Under the pieces are notes generated by a model. That model was given only the letters and a program-made list of their open reading frames with translations, ran no database searches and was not told the origin of the DNA. Shown here one piece after another: positions 33,640 to 45,333 of a stretch of 64,000 nt of DNA. The DNA lies in the NCBI GenBank assembly GCA_021399435.1, contig JAJTUP010000029.1, positions 248,001 through 312,000 on the forward strand, read 5' to 3'. Made by a program: the position numbers and the translations under genes. Origin of the DNA: Diaporthe sp. PMI_573 (taxonomy: Eukaryota > Ascomycota > Sordariomycetes > Diaporthales > Diaporthaceae). Numbering within the stretch: the first letter of the stretch is position 1; the number at the start of each line of letters is the position of its first letter.

Positions 33640-34059
33640 TTACGCAATGGCCGCAAGGTAGTCCTCCTCGGGCATGAAGGTCTTGAGCTTCTTGTCGTCG
33701 GCACAACAGGTGCTGAACTATTATCGACAGTATTAGTGACATGCCGCACCTTTTTATAGTGTTTTGAAGCACAAGATTGACGTCGCATGCGTGTCTTGAT
33801 GTACATTGGCGATGGAAAGACCTACAATCGAATCGGTGCAATCGCCCCAACCGAGGCCGCACTTCGACTTCTGGAGACAAATACGACAATTCGGAATGCA
33901 CTGCACTCGTTTGTTAGTGCGATCCCTCTTAATCATTGATTTCCAGCTTGGCATGTTGAAACACGAAATATGGCAGGAGACACATACGCAGTAGCTCGTG
34001 GCAAGAGCAGATCCGACAAGGCCAAGGCCAAGGAGAACGAGGTTTGTGTGCAGTCTCAT
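33640..34059 (-). CDS. Small cysteine-rich secreted protein (74 aa), effector or antimicrobial candidate
   Basis: Three exons: 34059-33988, 33900-33826, 33717-33640, all phase 0. Signal peptide MRLHTNLVLLGLGLVGSALA, then a mature peptide of about 54 residues with eight cysteines in the order CC, C, C, C, C, CC. It ends acidic/hydrophobic (FMPEEDYLAAIA). Each intron joins cysteine-containing segments, so the reading is convincing even though the gene is tiny. A TATA-like TTTAAATAG lies about 110 bp upstream. Eight cysteines in four possible disulfides are typical of apoplastic effectors, hydrophobin-unrelated toxins or antimicrobial peptides. No family recognised; function not assigned. Confidence 0.78.
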
Positions 34060-35544
34060 GGTGGTCGTAGTATGTGTACTTTGCTGTGAGATGATGAATT
34101 TTTTTGTTGGTTGAAGAGTTGGTCAAGATGAGCTGTGGGCTCCTGAAAAGTCTGACTGTCGAGGGTTTAAATAGGTGTTCGCAGGGACGAAGTGATTTAC
34201 CACGATTGATACTCGGGTGAAGGAAATAAGTGAAGGTGTCCATCACTGAGAATCATTCTTGGGACGAAGCCAGAACTGGACAGGCTCCACCGTGCCCAAA
34301 CATACCGTACACTGGTCTGTATCTGTGTGGTGATGGTCAGACATTGTGGTCCGTTTGTCAATGCCAACAGAGCACTCGAGTGACTGTATGTCTAGTGCTC
34401 ACATACTAGAGACCAGGATTCGAAGCTGACTTTCGGCAAACGCGGCCAACTGGCGCGAACCTATGCCAACGATAATGCAAACGGTCAGCCTTCATAACCT
34501 CGAGGACCCTTGACTCCCTAGCCCTATTTATCAGATCAAACAAAATGCACGCGCGTGTATGTGTGTTCATCCAAAACCTTTCTCCTGGGAAAGGCATTGA
34601 GCTTGGGGAGGGGGGTATAAACACAGCCGGAGCAGTTGACAAATTTCAGGCTCAGTCTTTCCGGTCCAAAAGCTCCTCAGCGGTTGATATCTAGACCCAT
34701 AATAACCTGCTAGGGCTCCATGTCCATTTCATGAGACTCCAACTAACGAATACACTGCAATTGAAAGCCACACCTCAATCGCTTCAAAGATTGTCCATTG
34801 CTTTCAGCAGCGGGGAACCCAGGACGCTGCTAAAGTAGCAACGGAAATTCCAGGCATTTGCGGTCTCATGAGGTGATACTCTCCCACAAGGGGCTTGGAA
34901 CCAAAGTTCTGTATAACGAGAACCAGGCACATGTGGGTGTAATGATATCCGCACAGGATCAGCCATACAAGCCTGGTAATGTGAAGCGCTGCAGAGGGCC
35001 ACCGGCGACCATTGGCAGACATCTGAAAGACAGAATTCACCAATTGTCCCCGTTGTACCTTCATTGACGAAATGGGAAACAAGTAGCATGGCCAAGTCCA
35101 AACGGCTACATAAGCACAGATGAATTCCATTGTGTGTGCGAGCAAAATATGAGGCAAATAGTTCAAATCTCGGGTTACAATCCGATACTAGTATCAGCGA
35201 TATGAATTCTCGAGTCTACCAATGTTATCGATACCACTTCAGACAAAGCCCAGCAAGGCACGCTGATATGCGATCCCGTTACATGCTCCGGGGCATGAAG
35301 CCGGCCCCAGGCTTCGGTATTTGTCATCGGCTCCACGTCGGTGGCCTCGCGTTAAACCCAAGTGCCGAAGATGTCTAGCAGCAAAAGTGAATGAAGAGGG
35401 CTGCAAAAGCAGTCAGGCTGCCCCTTAAAAAGTGCTCACCAGAGATATGGCTGGATATCCCAAAGATTGCACAAATTCTTGATAGATCATCCGGAATTTT
35501 CTGTGCATCCACCGTCCTCAATCAGTCCCAATCAATTCTCTACG
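34060..35544. other. Intergenic region
   Basis: 1.5 kb without a gene I can support. Minus-strand open frames near 34784-35166 are hydrophobic and cysteine-containing but lack a coherent gene model. Confidence 0.4.
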
Positions 35545-36003
35545 ATGTCACACACAACGCCACCAGACCAAGGACTCCTAGTGTCCTGTCAATGCAGCTA
35601 CATCTCCTTCCGGACGCCGTCGAAACAGCCCCTCCGCGTAGCATGTTGCCACTGTACCGCATGCCAAAAACAATCAGCGTCCGCCTTTGGATCTTCAGCC
35701 TTCTATCCTACCGAGGCCTTTGTGTCCAACTTGTCGCCAGAGGCTAAAGACAAGCTGCAGCTTTTCACCCACCCAACCGACAGCGGAAACACGATGCACT
35801 GCTACTTCTGCCCAAAGTGTGGGGTGCGGCTCTATCAAAACTCCCGCCGGCCTGATGGGACGGCGGGAGCCGTGGTGGCGGTCAAGGCTGGCTGTGTGGA
35901 GGGTCTGGATTGGAAAGACGTGATCCATATTTGGACAAAGAGTGCTATCGTGCCGATTCCGCATGGGGTAAAGCAATACGAAAAAGGTCTGCCTCCTCCA
36001 TGA
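35545..36003 (+). CDS. GFA/CENP-V domain zinc protein
   Basis: Single exon, 152 aa. The zinc ligands of the GFA (glutathione-dependent formaldehyde-activating)/CENP-V fold are present: CQCSY, CCHCTACQK, and CPKCGVRLY in the second half. Such proteins are small cytosolic zinc proteins; some act on S-hydroxymethylglutathione, but most fungal members are untested, so the enzyme name should not be taken as shown. The ATG at 35545 is chosen over in-frame 35467 because the domain starts right after it. Confidence 0.85.
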   Translation: MSHTTPPDQGLLVSCQCSYISFRTPSKQPLRVACCHCTACQKQSASAFGSSAFYPTEAFVSNLSPEAKDKLQLFTHPTDSGNTMHCYFCPKCGVRLYQNSRRPDGTAGAVVAVKAGCVEGLDWKDVIHIWTKSAIVPIPHGVKQYEKGLPPP

Positions 36004-36425
36004 TTGGAGGCTCCTGTCAACGGGTCAGATACTAGCCTCCTTTTGCTTCTCAGGATGAGGCGAAATGAAGAATGAGAAGGCATAGGAATACCGCGGCTCA
36101 CGCCAAGTAAATTGTCTTGTTTCATGGTTGAACTATGGGATTTGAGTGTCAAGTTGCGCAAGAGTGCAGGTCAGATGATGTATCACGTTCAACTCGTTCA
36201 TGATTGAATTGTGATCTGTGACATCTGGAGGTGTTGCATTGTCTTTGACACCAGAAATTTGAACTTGTTCACAGCATACTTTGTATTGATTTCTCGAGAA
36301 CCCGCCGTCATGCATGCAGGCAAAACCCGGGAATTTGTCTAACAACATTTGCGGCCTATTTCGAGCGTAGCATGATCCAAAACCCTCAATGATGCCCTGG
36401 TGGCTTTCTTTTCTTTTTTTGTCCT
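36004..36425. other. Intergenic region
   Basis: Convergent 3' flanks. Nothing recognised. Confidence 0.4.
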
Positions 36426-36691
36426 TCAATTCTTTGACCCAGAGGATTTCGATACTGCACCTCTTATTAGCGAAGAACGCATTTGACCATGACTTGTGGC
36501 AGCAATTACTCACATGGCTCCTTCTGGAGCTGCGAACTAGAGTCGGCTTCCACTAATGTCACCTCCGAGCCCATCGCGGCCTTGCTCGTTGCCTGGCTCT
36601 TGCTCGTTGCGGACTGATTCCCTCTCGGAAGGAGATGCGTCTTCTTCTCGAGGGCTGCTTGGAACATTGCAACGTCGTAGGAATCCGGCAT
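36426..36691 (-). CDS. Small uncharacterised protein (68 aa)
   Basis: Two exons, 36691-36514 and 36454-36426, with a GTGAGT donor, a GCTAAT branch site and a TGCAG acceptor. The protein is hydrophilic and Ser/Lys-rich, starting PDSYDVAMFQAALEKKTHLLPRG, without signal peptide. The well-formed intron suggests a real small gene. No function assigned. Confidence 0.5.
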
Positions 36692-37246
36692 GGTTGCTGC
36701 CTCTGCGGAAAACGGGGCCGAATACTTGGATACAACACAGAAGATAGTTTGAGGGTACGTGAGGAGGAGTGCCGGGGCAAATGTAAAGCTTCTTTGAGAG
36801 TGCAGAAACCTAAAACCCAAGGAGAGGGCGAGCTTCTAAGCGTGAAGCATATAAGCAATCGGCAGGCAGCTGCATGTAAGACGGACCATCATTCAAGCCT
36901 AGGGCGCGAATGACTGATAGATGATCCTCCAGTGAGTCAGTGAGACAACCGAGCCAATTGAGCCAGCCGTAACACGAAACATAAATGAGCCTGCTTATCT
37001 TCATCCTTTCATTGGCCATACGTGCGTAAAAAGGTTATCGCTTGGGTTATATCGTGTGAATTAAAGCATGCTGCTGTTGACGGTTTGCAACCCCGAAGCC
37101 AGGCCCGTCCCGGCAAGGCAGAATGAGCCCCGAGCGCCGATGTCCTGCAGGCTGCGATTAGCGATGAGTCATTGTGACACATTGTGACAAAAGTGCTGTA
37201 ACACTGATCCTCACATCGATTTATGTGACCTCAACCTAGCAGAGCC
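36692..37246. other. Intergenic region
   Basis: Promoter of the 68-aa gene and 3' flank of the acyltransferase. A doubled ATTGTGACA lies near 37171-37190. No gene. Confidence 0.4.
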
Positions 37247-38761
37247 TCAGAGTTGATCCTGTATTTCCAACCCTCTGAAAAGTTCCTCCACAATCTTACC
37301 CAACAATTCTTCTACAAAGGACTTCTCATAGAAACTCTGGTTAAAAGAGGCACCCAGCCGTAGTTCATCCCTCCAGCTCCAAACGTGGAATTGTACACAT
37401 CTATCAAGCCTGTCCGTGCCAATCGACACATCAGATACCTCAACCTTAGGGGCCAGGGGATCCGAGGGGGACTTGTACTCTCTGTTCAAATAGGTCTCGA
37501 CCTTTCCAAGCCCGCTCAAGTCCGGCGCCTGTATCGATGGAAGGCCCTCGGGGGCTGGAGTATTGAAGAGCACAGTCGTCCTTTGCAGATATGGCTCGGC
37601 TAGCTCCATCAAGCTGACTTGCGTCCCATCAGGTGCCTTCCAAAAAGCGGTCAAGTCTCTGGTGTAAACAGAAGTCATCTCATGAGCGACCTCCTCAAAC
37701 GTCTTTGCCTTGCCATCTTCGCCCGGGATTACTCTTTGGACGCAAATAGGCAGCCCAGAGAAATAGAGACCAAACGTCAACTGGTCCTCTGGGGCGGCCC
37801 CTGCTCCTATAATCGACTGACGAAGATCCACGGGGAAGAATGCAGCATAGGATTTGGCGAGGGCGTGTTGGGGAAACTCCGCAGTGACACGCACGATGGC
37901 GGCGTGTACCGCGCCTGTGAAGCTGATCTTCTTTGCTCGACGGGCCTCCGCAATCTTCGCTGTCTGCGAGACGTTGAGTCGCGTTTCAACGCGAGCACTG
38001 GCGCCTGGATGTGCTGTCTCGGAGTTGGGCCGAGTCGGTAGACCAATGCTCGGTACACCACGGAGGAACTCGCCAACTAGAGCGTCAGCGCCGGCTTCGA
38101 GTCGAAGAGCGTGTGTGTCCTTCTCGTCCTGCGACTTTTCCGCCTCTGTGCCCTGTTTTTGTCTCCAAATACGAGCCACGCTCTCAAGGTTGGGTGGTAG
38201 GGACTGGCTAGAGGGCAAATCTGCCGTGGGATGAAGCGGAGCATCCTCCAGCTTTGTGCGAAGAATCTCGGCCAGGTTGGTCAAAAAGACGTGGCCTAGT
38301 CTGGTCATCCCGATACCATCGAGACGCCAATGCGAAGAGCGGATGACGACTTGGGATGACCGGGGTAACCAGTGACAGGTGGCAGTTGGTGTTGGCCGGA
38401 GAAAAGAAAACAGACTCTCTGCATTCGCTTGCGTTTCATGCACAAAAAAAGTATCCTTGGTCCAGCGCGCGGCGTCGAAGGTGGGAATCGCTAAAATCTC
38501 TCGCGCAGGGGCTTCGGGCTGCTCCTGACTCGCCTGTTCTTGAGCAGGGCAGATGATTGAGCCAATAGCCGGATACTGACGACGGACTTCTTGCCAAGTT
38601 CTTTGGATATAGGGCAAAAGCTCGACAGTCCCTGACACTCGCAAGCCCAGAGCAAGATGGACAGCCCAGTGCTCCCGTTCGAGAGGTGCTCCAAGGTCGG
38701 CAAGTTTTTTGAAGAAGATTTCCAAATTGCCCAGCGGGCGTGAGGAGCTATTTGTCGACAT
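37247..38761 (-). CDS. Tri3-like / condensation-superfamily O-acyltransferase
   Basis: Single exon, 504 aa, from the ATG at 38761; the frame is open 104 codons further upstream without likely homology. The catalytic HxxxDG motif is SHWRLDGIGM at about residue 180. The chloramphenicol-acetyltransferase-like second half (FPVDLRQSI, FHVWSWRDELRLGASFN) fits the trichothecene 15-O-acetyltransferase (Tri3) and related fungal acyltransferases, which acylate hydroxyls of terpenoids. Cytosolic, no targeting signal. Its location at the edge of a group with P450, UbiA-type enzyme and SDR suggests it decorates that product (inference). The acyl donor is not evident. Confidence 0.7.
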   Translation of the reverse strand: MSTNSSSRPLGNLEIFFKKLADLGAPLEREHWAVHLALGLRVSGTVELLPYIQRTWQEVRRQYPAIGSIICPAQEQASQEQPEAPAREILAIPTFDAARWTKDTFFVHETQANAESLFSFLRPTPTATCHWLPRSSQVVIRSSHWRLDGIGMTRLGHVFLTNLAEILRTKLEDAPLHPTADLPSSQSLPPNLESVARIWRQKQGTEAEKSQDEKDTHALRLEAGADALVGEFLRGVPSIGLPTRPNSETAHPGASARVETRLNVSQTAKIAEARRAKKISFTGAVHAAIVRVTAEFPQHALAKSYAAFFPVDLRQSIIGAGAAPEDQLTFGLYFSGLPICVQRVIPGEDGKAKTFEEVAHEMTSVYTRDLTAFWKAPDGTQVSLMELAEPYLQRTTVLFNTPAPEGLPSIQAPDLSGLGKVETYLNREYKSPSDPLAPKVEVSDVSIGTDRLDRCVQFHVWSWRDELRLGASFNQSFYEKSFVEELLGKIVEELFRGLEIQDQL

Positions 38762-40145
38762 ATTGAAGGTGTATGAAGGATGGCTGCCAATCGTGTTGAG
38801 ACTTCGAATCCAGGAGTAAGGGCAAAGACGACCGGCTCCAAGCCCGAGGACTACGAATGCAGTCAGGTCCGCTGTTGGAGTGGTCCGTACTGGTGTCTTT
38901 ACTTTCCGAGAGGCAACACGCCACCACTCAACCCTTGCTACTTGGGTATTATAACGGTCAAGAGTTTCACGAGACGGAACTGTCCGCAACAGAGCATGCA
39001 CCCCGTGGTCCCCTTGGCAAAGTGTTGGTAAGTTCGTGTTCCGAGAGATCCAGGCTTGGAGCCTGCATGTCAAGTGGACCCGGAATTTTCATTCCTGGTC
39101 TTTGTGAAACCGATATTGGTAAAATCATATGAGTGAGACCTTTCTTGCATAACACAAGGTCAACTGAGGGATTGACTGCAGCACACTGACTGACTGCAGG
39201 TGGTGATATCCACATCTTCGCAGCACGGGACCAAGTCCGTAAGCTTGCGAATCTTGTGCCTGGTTCTTGAGTCGGTCTCGTTCTAAACACACCCCTGATG
39301 TCGTCTGACCTGGTGGAACCCCAACCACTCCAGCTACATGCCCGTATGTCCGATGTGATGAGAAGTGCAACCTGCCTGTTCCGCACAACGCCGAGGTCGA
39401 AAGTCGCCCATCCGAATGTTACAGTCGAACTAAGTTCATGTTTGAGGATTAATAAACAATGGGACCCATCAGTAGCACGATCTGGACCACAAAGCTAGTT
39501 GGCTGCTTAAGGCAGTCTCCAGGGCCGTCAGGAGTTCTCTCCACAATCCATCGGACGACAATTTATTAGCCGCGGATGTCACACAAACCGGCCAGAGCAT
39601 GTAGTGTAGAAGCATGCCCTCTGGGGGCGGATACAATATCACGGCCGCTAAACCTTTCCGTAGTCCAAGTGGATCCCTTGCACAGTGCGTGCTATGCGCA
39701 GATCTGACGAGTCAATCGTCTTGTATTGTCTATCCGACAGGCAGCGGCGGAGTAAATGCACAATGCATCCTTCAGGAGTCTCAAATCTTACCACCGGTGA
39801 AGGATCATATCTCAAAAGGAAGCTCGGTCCTAACCTCGGTAACAATACTATTTATGAACGTGGTGGAGACCGGATGCGTTTCCAGGCTCTCCCACGACGT
39901 CTAGGCCACTCCGTAGACCACTGGGGCGGGTACTGCGGCGGGTACTGCGGCGGGTTCTGCGGCACATCCTCCACAAACTTCGATTGACGAACTTCATCTT
40001 CAACGCAGATCGAGTCATGCGATTCTGAGTACCCGCCAAGTCCCCGAACCAACTGCATATCGCGAATCTGGTCGGTAACACCCACGATCCCATCAAGTCG
40101 AGGCTTAACTTGCGGTACAGAAGCGGCACAGCGACCACTATCACG
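38762..40145. promoter_or_regulatory. Divergent promoter region with a short tandem repeat
   Basis: Between the acyltransferase and rhodopsin-like gene starts. The only structure seen is the 12-bp triplicate at 39925-39960. No gene. Confidence 0.4.
39925..39960. repeat. Three tandem 12-bp units (GGCGGGTACTGC)
   Basis: Units 39925-39936, 39937-39948 and 39949-39960; the third has one change. About 190 bp upstream of the rhodopsin-like gene. Confidence 0.85.
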
Positions 40146-41568
40146 ATGTCGAAAATACCGACCGCCGAGGAAATAGCCTACATGACGGCACATCCAGATG
40201 ATTCTCTGGTCCCAGATATCATAGCATGTTGTGCGATATGCGGCGTCGCGTCCATCGTTTTCATCCTGATGCGTCTCTGGTCGCGAAAGCTCATTCACGG
40301 CCGGATAAAGGTCCAAACAAGTGACTGGTTGCTGCTCATAGGTTGGGTATGTTTCTGTACACCGATACTGACAATTCGCCACTGACTTCGCACTCCAGGT
40401 CTTCTTCGCGGTGTTCGATATTTGCTTTGCCTTGACAACCAAATATGGGGGCGGACGTCACATCATATACATAACGGATGCTCGCATGTTGCAAATTGTA
40501 AGTCTAAAGGATTTCTTGTGAAACCATTGCACCTTGTATCGCCCTCTTCCATACAAACGTTCTCTGACTTGTTTCGGGTGACAGCTCAACATTGCAGACG
40601 AGAACACGTACTGTTTCGCCATGGCTTTGATCAAGATCAGCATCCTGACGATGTACGGCGAGATCTTTATATCCCAACGCTTTCGATATTGCCTCTGGAT
40701 GGTCGGTACATTCATGATGTGCTGGGCCATCGCGTTTTCCTTCGCGGGCATCTTCCAATGTACACCGATCGAATATAGTTGGGACATAACAATCGCGGGT
40801 GGAACCTGTATCAATTACGGAGCTGTCGTGTTGGCCGCTGGTGCCCTCAACATAGCCACAGACTTCACGATTCTGCTGATGCCGATACCTTTGGTTTGGC
40901 GACTGCAAACATCCAGATCGAAAAAGTGGCAGATCATTTTGACTTTCTGCATGGGCAGCAGGTACGTCACCCTTCGGGATGCTTAGGCAAGGTTGGCAAA
41001 TGTCAAGCCTGATCAGATCATTGCTAACGAATGCTTCCCGCTCACAGTGCCTGTATTGTGAGCATTGTCAGATTGGCTTACGCAGAGAAGGTTGGCACCA
41101 CCGCCGATGGGAGTTGTAAGTTGCACCAGTCTCCTGTTACCCATCATTATTGGATTTGGTCTTGTTTCGGGGCTGACGCGTGTGGTTTCAGGGGATAACA
41201 TCCCGGCCGGGCTTCTGTCTACTGCTGAACTCATGATTGGCATTTTAGCAGCATCTATGCCAACATATCGCCCACTGTGGCGTCATCTGCGGCACGATGA
41301 GAATCATGGTAGCACTGATGCAAGCAACTCTGGTTACGGTTACCGCTTTGACAATTCGAAAAATATAGTGAACATCACTGGGGGCCGTGGAAGCGTGCCG
41401 CTTTCAGGCGTTGGGATCAACGTCACCAACCAGGTCGAGATGAGCGTTCATCCAAATCACCGTGACGAGTGGATGCGGGTTTCTGATGAGACGGACGATG
41501 ATCAACATCGTCTGACAACTCAATACGGCCGGGCCGTTTCAACACCAGAAGGCGTACAAAGAAGTTGA
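40146..41568 (+). CDS. Fungal rhodopsin-domain integral membrane protein (PTH11-like topology)
   Basis: Five exons: 40146-40346, 40399-40497, 40585-40961, 41048-41115, 41192-41568; 373 aa. Seven hydrophobic helices with family landmarks: TSDWLLLIGWVFFAVFD after helix 2, KYGGGRHI, ENTYCFAMALIKISIL, MCWAIAFSFAGIFQCTPIEYSWD, ATDFTILLMPIPLVWRLQ, a short fourth exon (SIVRLAYAEKVG), then ILAASMPTYRPLWRHL and a polar cytosolic tail. This abundant ascomycete family is mostly uncharacterised; some members act as GPCR-like sensors. It faces the P450 gene tail to tail. A role in the biosynthetic group is unproven. Confidence 0.85.
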
Positions 41569-42209
41569 TCTCTTTGAAAACGTTGTTGTCTTCTACCCCT
41601 AAAAAATTCGCAGTATATAATCAGTCTTTAAGATTTGTGATTGGGAAGTCCATGAGGGAAATTTAATTCCGAGGTTGCTACGCAGATCCACTTCCGCTAC
41701 CTGATCACATCGATCTGTGAATTGCTATTCAATTGCATGCAAGTTAGGCGGAGACGGAGACGCGCAAGTTACGCGCTCAAGTCGAAGAGGGCACTTTGAT
41801 TTCAAGAATTTTCTTCTCCTTTAATACTCAAGCCAATGCTTCCCAAGTGTTTAGTCGTCTGAACCTGTGGAGCTGCAGGACGAAAGGTCTGGTCTGGCTC
41901 ACCGGTGTACACATGTAGTCTGTCCACGAGGAGGCCGAGTGTCTCTCGGATGAAATGTATTGGGTTATTTATTTTGCCGTGATTGGAACTACTAGGCCGA
42001 CCAGAGGCTTTCAAATCACAACATTAGGCAATGCGGCACCTGTAGCCGACTCATCATCAGGTATTTCGACCATGGATGATTACGTGCATCGACCTGCTCC
42101 AGTCAGCTTACTCTCGTTGAACTAGGGCCTCACACTTATTCAAGTCTCGTAGATATTCATGAACTCTAGTAGCTAAGCTATGTGTACTCCTTGAGACAGT
42201 GATAACGCT
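41569..42209. other. Convergent intergenic region
   Basis: 3' flanks of the rhodopsin-like and P450 genes, AT-rich. Nothing recognised. Confidence 0.4.
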
Positions 42210-44167
42210 TTACATGTCCTTCCTTCGCTTGAACTGAAGCATGGGTCCCTGTTGCTCGCTGACAAAACGGCAGAACAGTTGGAACTCATCTTTCCTCTCC
42301 CTGCCCTCAACCCCGGTTCCTGTACCCTCTCCGACAGGGTTGCTGGCGTCCATCCTCATATCGAATTGCCAAAGCAAGCGGGCTATGATATATGAAACTT
42401 CTTGGTAAGCCATGTGTTTGCCGATACACGAGCTTCGCCCAGCACCAAAGGGTGTGAAGCCTAGGGTTTGACCGACACCGGCTATCAAACCTCGACCTTC
42501 ATCGCCCTCGTTCTTCTCTGAATCACCATTTGTGCTATTCATCCATCGCTCTGGCCTGTAGACAAGGGGGTCTGGGAAGATCTCCTCGTTGCGGTGCATG
42601 CTGTAGTGTGGTATTCCGAGATCTGTGCCTTCAGGGAAGACCTCTCCGTCCACAATCATACCACCAGGACCGACTCGACGTGGCAGAATGCTTGGTACTG
42701 GCGGACTGAGACGCATCGATTCATCGATGCAAGCAAACAGATACGTGACGCTTTGGAGTTGCGGGCTGGCAAATTTAATTGGGCATTTGCCATCCTCAGC
42801 ATCAGTGACCTTGAAATTTTCCCGTAATTCGGTCGTAAGTCTCTTCAGCGCATGGGGGTTGTGGGCCAGATAGAAGAGGGTCCCGGTGGTAGTGGTGATC
42901 ATTCCGTCCGTGCCGCCGCTGTCCGAAAATGCACATCAGCATCCACCTCGATAGAGAGACGGTAGTTCTCGAGCAAACAGAGTTATAGGGATGGCAGGAC
43001 AAAAATACTCACATGATGAAGAGACTAGCCTCCGATACGAGCTCGTCGTCAGTGAAGCCCCTGCCGGTCTTAGGGTCACTCGACTCCAGGAGCGCCTGCC
43101 AGATGTCCGAGCGAACAACGCCTTCTGCCCTTTCTTCGAGTCGCTTGTGTGCAAATGAGCGGCTGAGCGCCATGAGACTACCAATGCCGACGATGAGTTC
43201 TTTGAAGATCAGCCGGTGTAAATTGCAGAAGAACAATGACTGCATGTGTCCGACGAGATGAATGCCTGCCACGCCTTTCGGAAGATCGTGGACGTAGTGA
43301 CGATTCTCCCCTTGCCGCTGAGTGTTGAAGTGTTGACTGAAAGTCACGTCGCCCATCACATCAGCGATGCAGAACGCAATACGCTCCCCCATGTTGTGAC
43401 CATCGCTCCAGTCCGGGTCTGTGTCTTCAAGTGCATTGCCATATCTTGGGACTGTTTGGTCAAGTTTCTGAATCAAGTAGTCGACATGAGGTGTCACGCG
43501 GTTTTCCAGGCCCTTCACTGCGGTTGTCGTCAACGCCGAAGCGTTGACCCGGCGTCTGAAGGCATGGGCCTTGTGGTCAACCGTGGTGAGTGACATCTCT
43601 GCGCCAAAGAACCGTTTGAAGGAGCTGTATGCATTTGACTTGAAAGTATTTCCTTTGACATCATGCAAATCTCGCGATGCTGTAGGAGAGTTGATGGAAA
43701 GTCGATTTGGTCCAAAGCGAACGAATTTGCCTTGTGGGGAATCAGCACCACTGTATTTCTCCGACCTCTTGTACGCGGGAATTCATGATCATCTTACCAT
43801 GCTTCTTGTGTTGTTTGTGCAGTTCCAGGTGACGGCTACCGTCCGCAATCCAGTACACCGTATACCAGTCTGTACAGGCTGCCAAGAGTGGCCCCGGATA
43901 TCTTGCGAGTGGGTGGAAAGCTACCCGATATGACAACACGAGCAGCACCTATAAGTGATCTTCTATTAGTTCTCTTGTCCGATATTGTGTTTGCTCACAT
44001 AGCTACGCGGGTCCACTGACATATTCTCCCAATAAACACCCAACGAGAATAATGTATTTTAGTACACTTTTGTGCTGGTGAATCTGTGCCGCCTGACCAA
44101 TGATGGACACGGCGAGTCCAGCTGCTGTCAAGATGAATACTGTCGCAGAAGCAGCGTGAGGAACCAT
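42210..44167 (-). CDS. Cytochrome P450 monooxygenase
   Basis: Four exons: 44167-44021, 43948-43798, 43730-43013, 42918-42210; 574 aa. The donor GTCAGT at 44020 gives a smooth membrane anchor (about residues 9-60) leading into FHPLARYPGPLL. The I-helix is FIIGGTDGMITTTTG, the K-helix ExxR is ESMR in DESMRLSPP, the PERW motif is present, and the heme loop is FGAGRSSCIGK with the thiolate cysteine. All essential parts are intact. ER-membrane protein needing a reductase; the substrate is probably the product of the adjacent divergent UbiA-type enzyme (inference). Confidence 0.93.
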
Positions 44168-45333
44168 CTTAGGTGCTGCTGTCGGAGCGACAAAAAAAGA
44201 GAGAGCTGTTGAGTTGCCGATGCTGATTATTTTGCTGGCCGCGTTTGGCTTTCATAAAGCGGATGATGAACTTTAAAACGCCAGCACACGTGCACGGGCG
44301 CTGACGTGGGAGACCACAGCGCTTGAGGCCTCTCATCCATTGGCTGGCTCCCAACACTGGGCCATCTGTAGTGTAACTCTCGGTATTTGCCATTTCCATA
44401 CTCCCAATGCTTCTTTGACGCGTAGACTGCCAATGAGTTTCGAATTGGATGTCTCCAAGCCACGATCACGGATTCTAGGATAAGAGCCGAGCCCAGGCAC
44501 GCATCCTTCGCGCCAGCCCTAGGCCATCGGTGGTGGTCAGCCGGTCTGCTAGGCACACACCGAGGTATTGACTTGACAAGAAGTGGGTCGACTTAGACCC
44601 TCCCATCGCAATCCTGCAGCCCTGTATCCTTCAAGTGCATTTCTCTCGGCGGATGCTAGGCAACAATTATGCAAAGTGACAACCTATCCAAACCCGGTCT
44701 GCACAAAATTATGGAGACCTTTCGGGGCCATGACCAGGTACGGACGAAGTCCACAATTGCGCGAGTCTGGAAAGTTATTGATAATTGTGGATTATGCCTG
44801 CTGGTCCGTCCTCACGTCAACCCCAAGACAATCCACTTTCTCCATTTGCGAGGCAACGTGCGCAGTAGTCCGGTCCCACATTGCCTGATTGTCCAGCAGC
44901 GACAATCACACACAGTCAAGTCTCTGGGCATGGCTCGAGCATGGGTAGGTTCAGGTCAGAGGCTGTGAAAGGTGAGATACCAGGACCCATGTAAAGCGAT
45001 CTTTCCCCGGCGTGTAGAGCCAATTTGGCCGCGTGGGCATCGGTACCTTTGCAGCAAAACAGTCCTGCCGGATGTTGTTGTTGGTGGTTAGCTTTGCAGA
45101 GGCAGGTCACCAACTTGAAATGATAAGTGATATTCCAAGACTCTCACCGCACAAGATCAGGTCAGTTTTTGCGGCTCTTGCGGGTCATTGTTCTGGCCTG
45201 CAAATTTGCTCTCAGGTCACAAAATAAAACTCCCCGCATGATTCTGTACTACATTGCTTTTGCACCTCGATGAGCAGTTCCTGCTAGTAAATTTGAAGGA
45301 TAGTCTCATTCCATAAACATCAATTTTCCTCCA
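44168..45333. promoter_or_regulatory. Shared divergent promoter of the P450 and UbiA-type genes
   Basis: 1.17 kb between two head-to-head starts, the usual layout for co-regulated biosynthetic pairs. No gene or clear repeat inside. Confidence 0.5.

Noticed and set aside
34395..34440. GATTCGAA string resembling a tRNA T-loop
   Set aside because: Neither strand gives paired T-arm, anticodon arm or acceptor stem.
34784..35166. Minus-strand open frames with a hydrophobic start and several cysteines
   Set aside because: Two overlapping frames compete, no clean introns or conserved segments, and the hydrophobic part and cysteines cannot be joined sensibly.
38762..39073. 104-residue N-terminal extension of the acyltransferase
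   Set aside because: No homology or targeting signal; the ATG at 38761 starts right before the conserved region.
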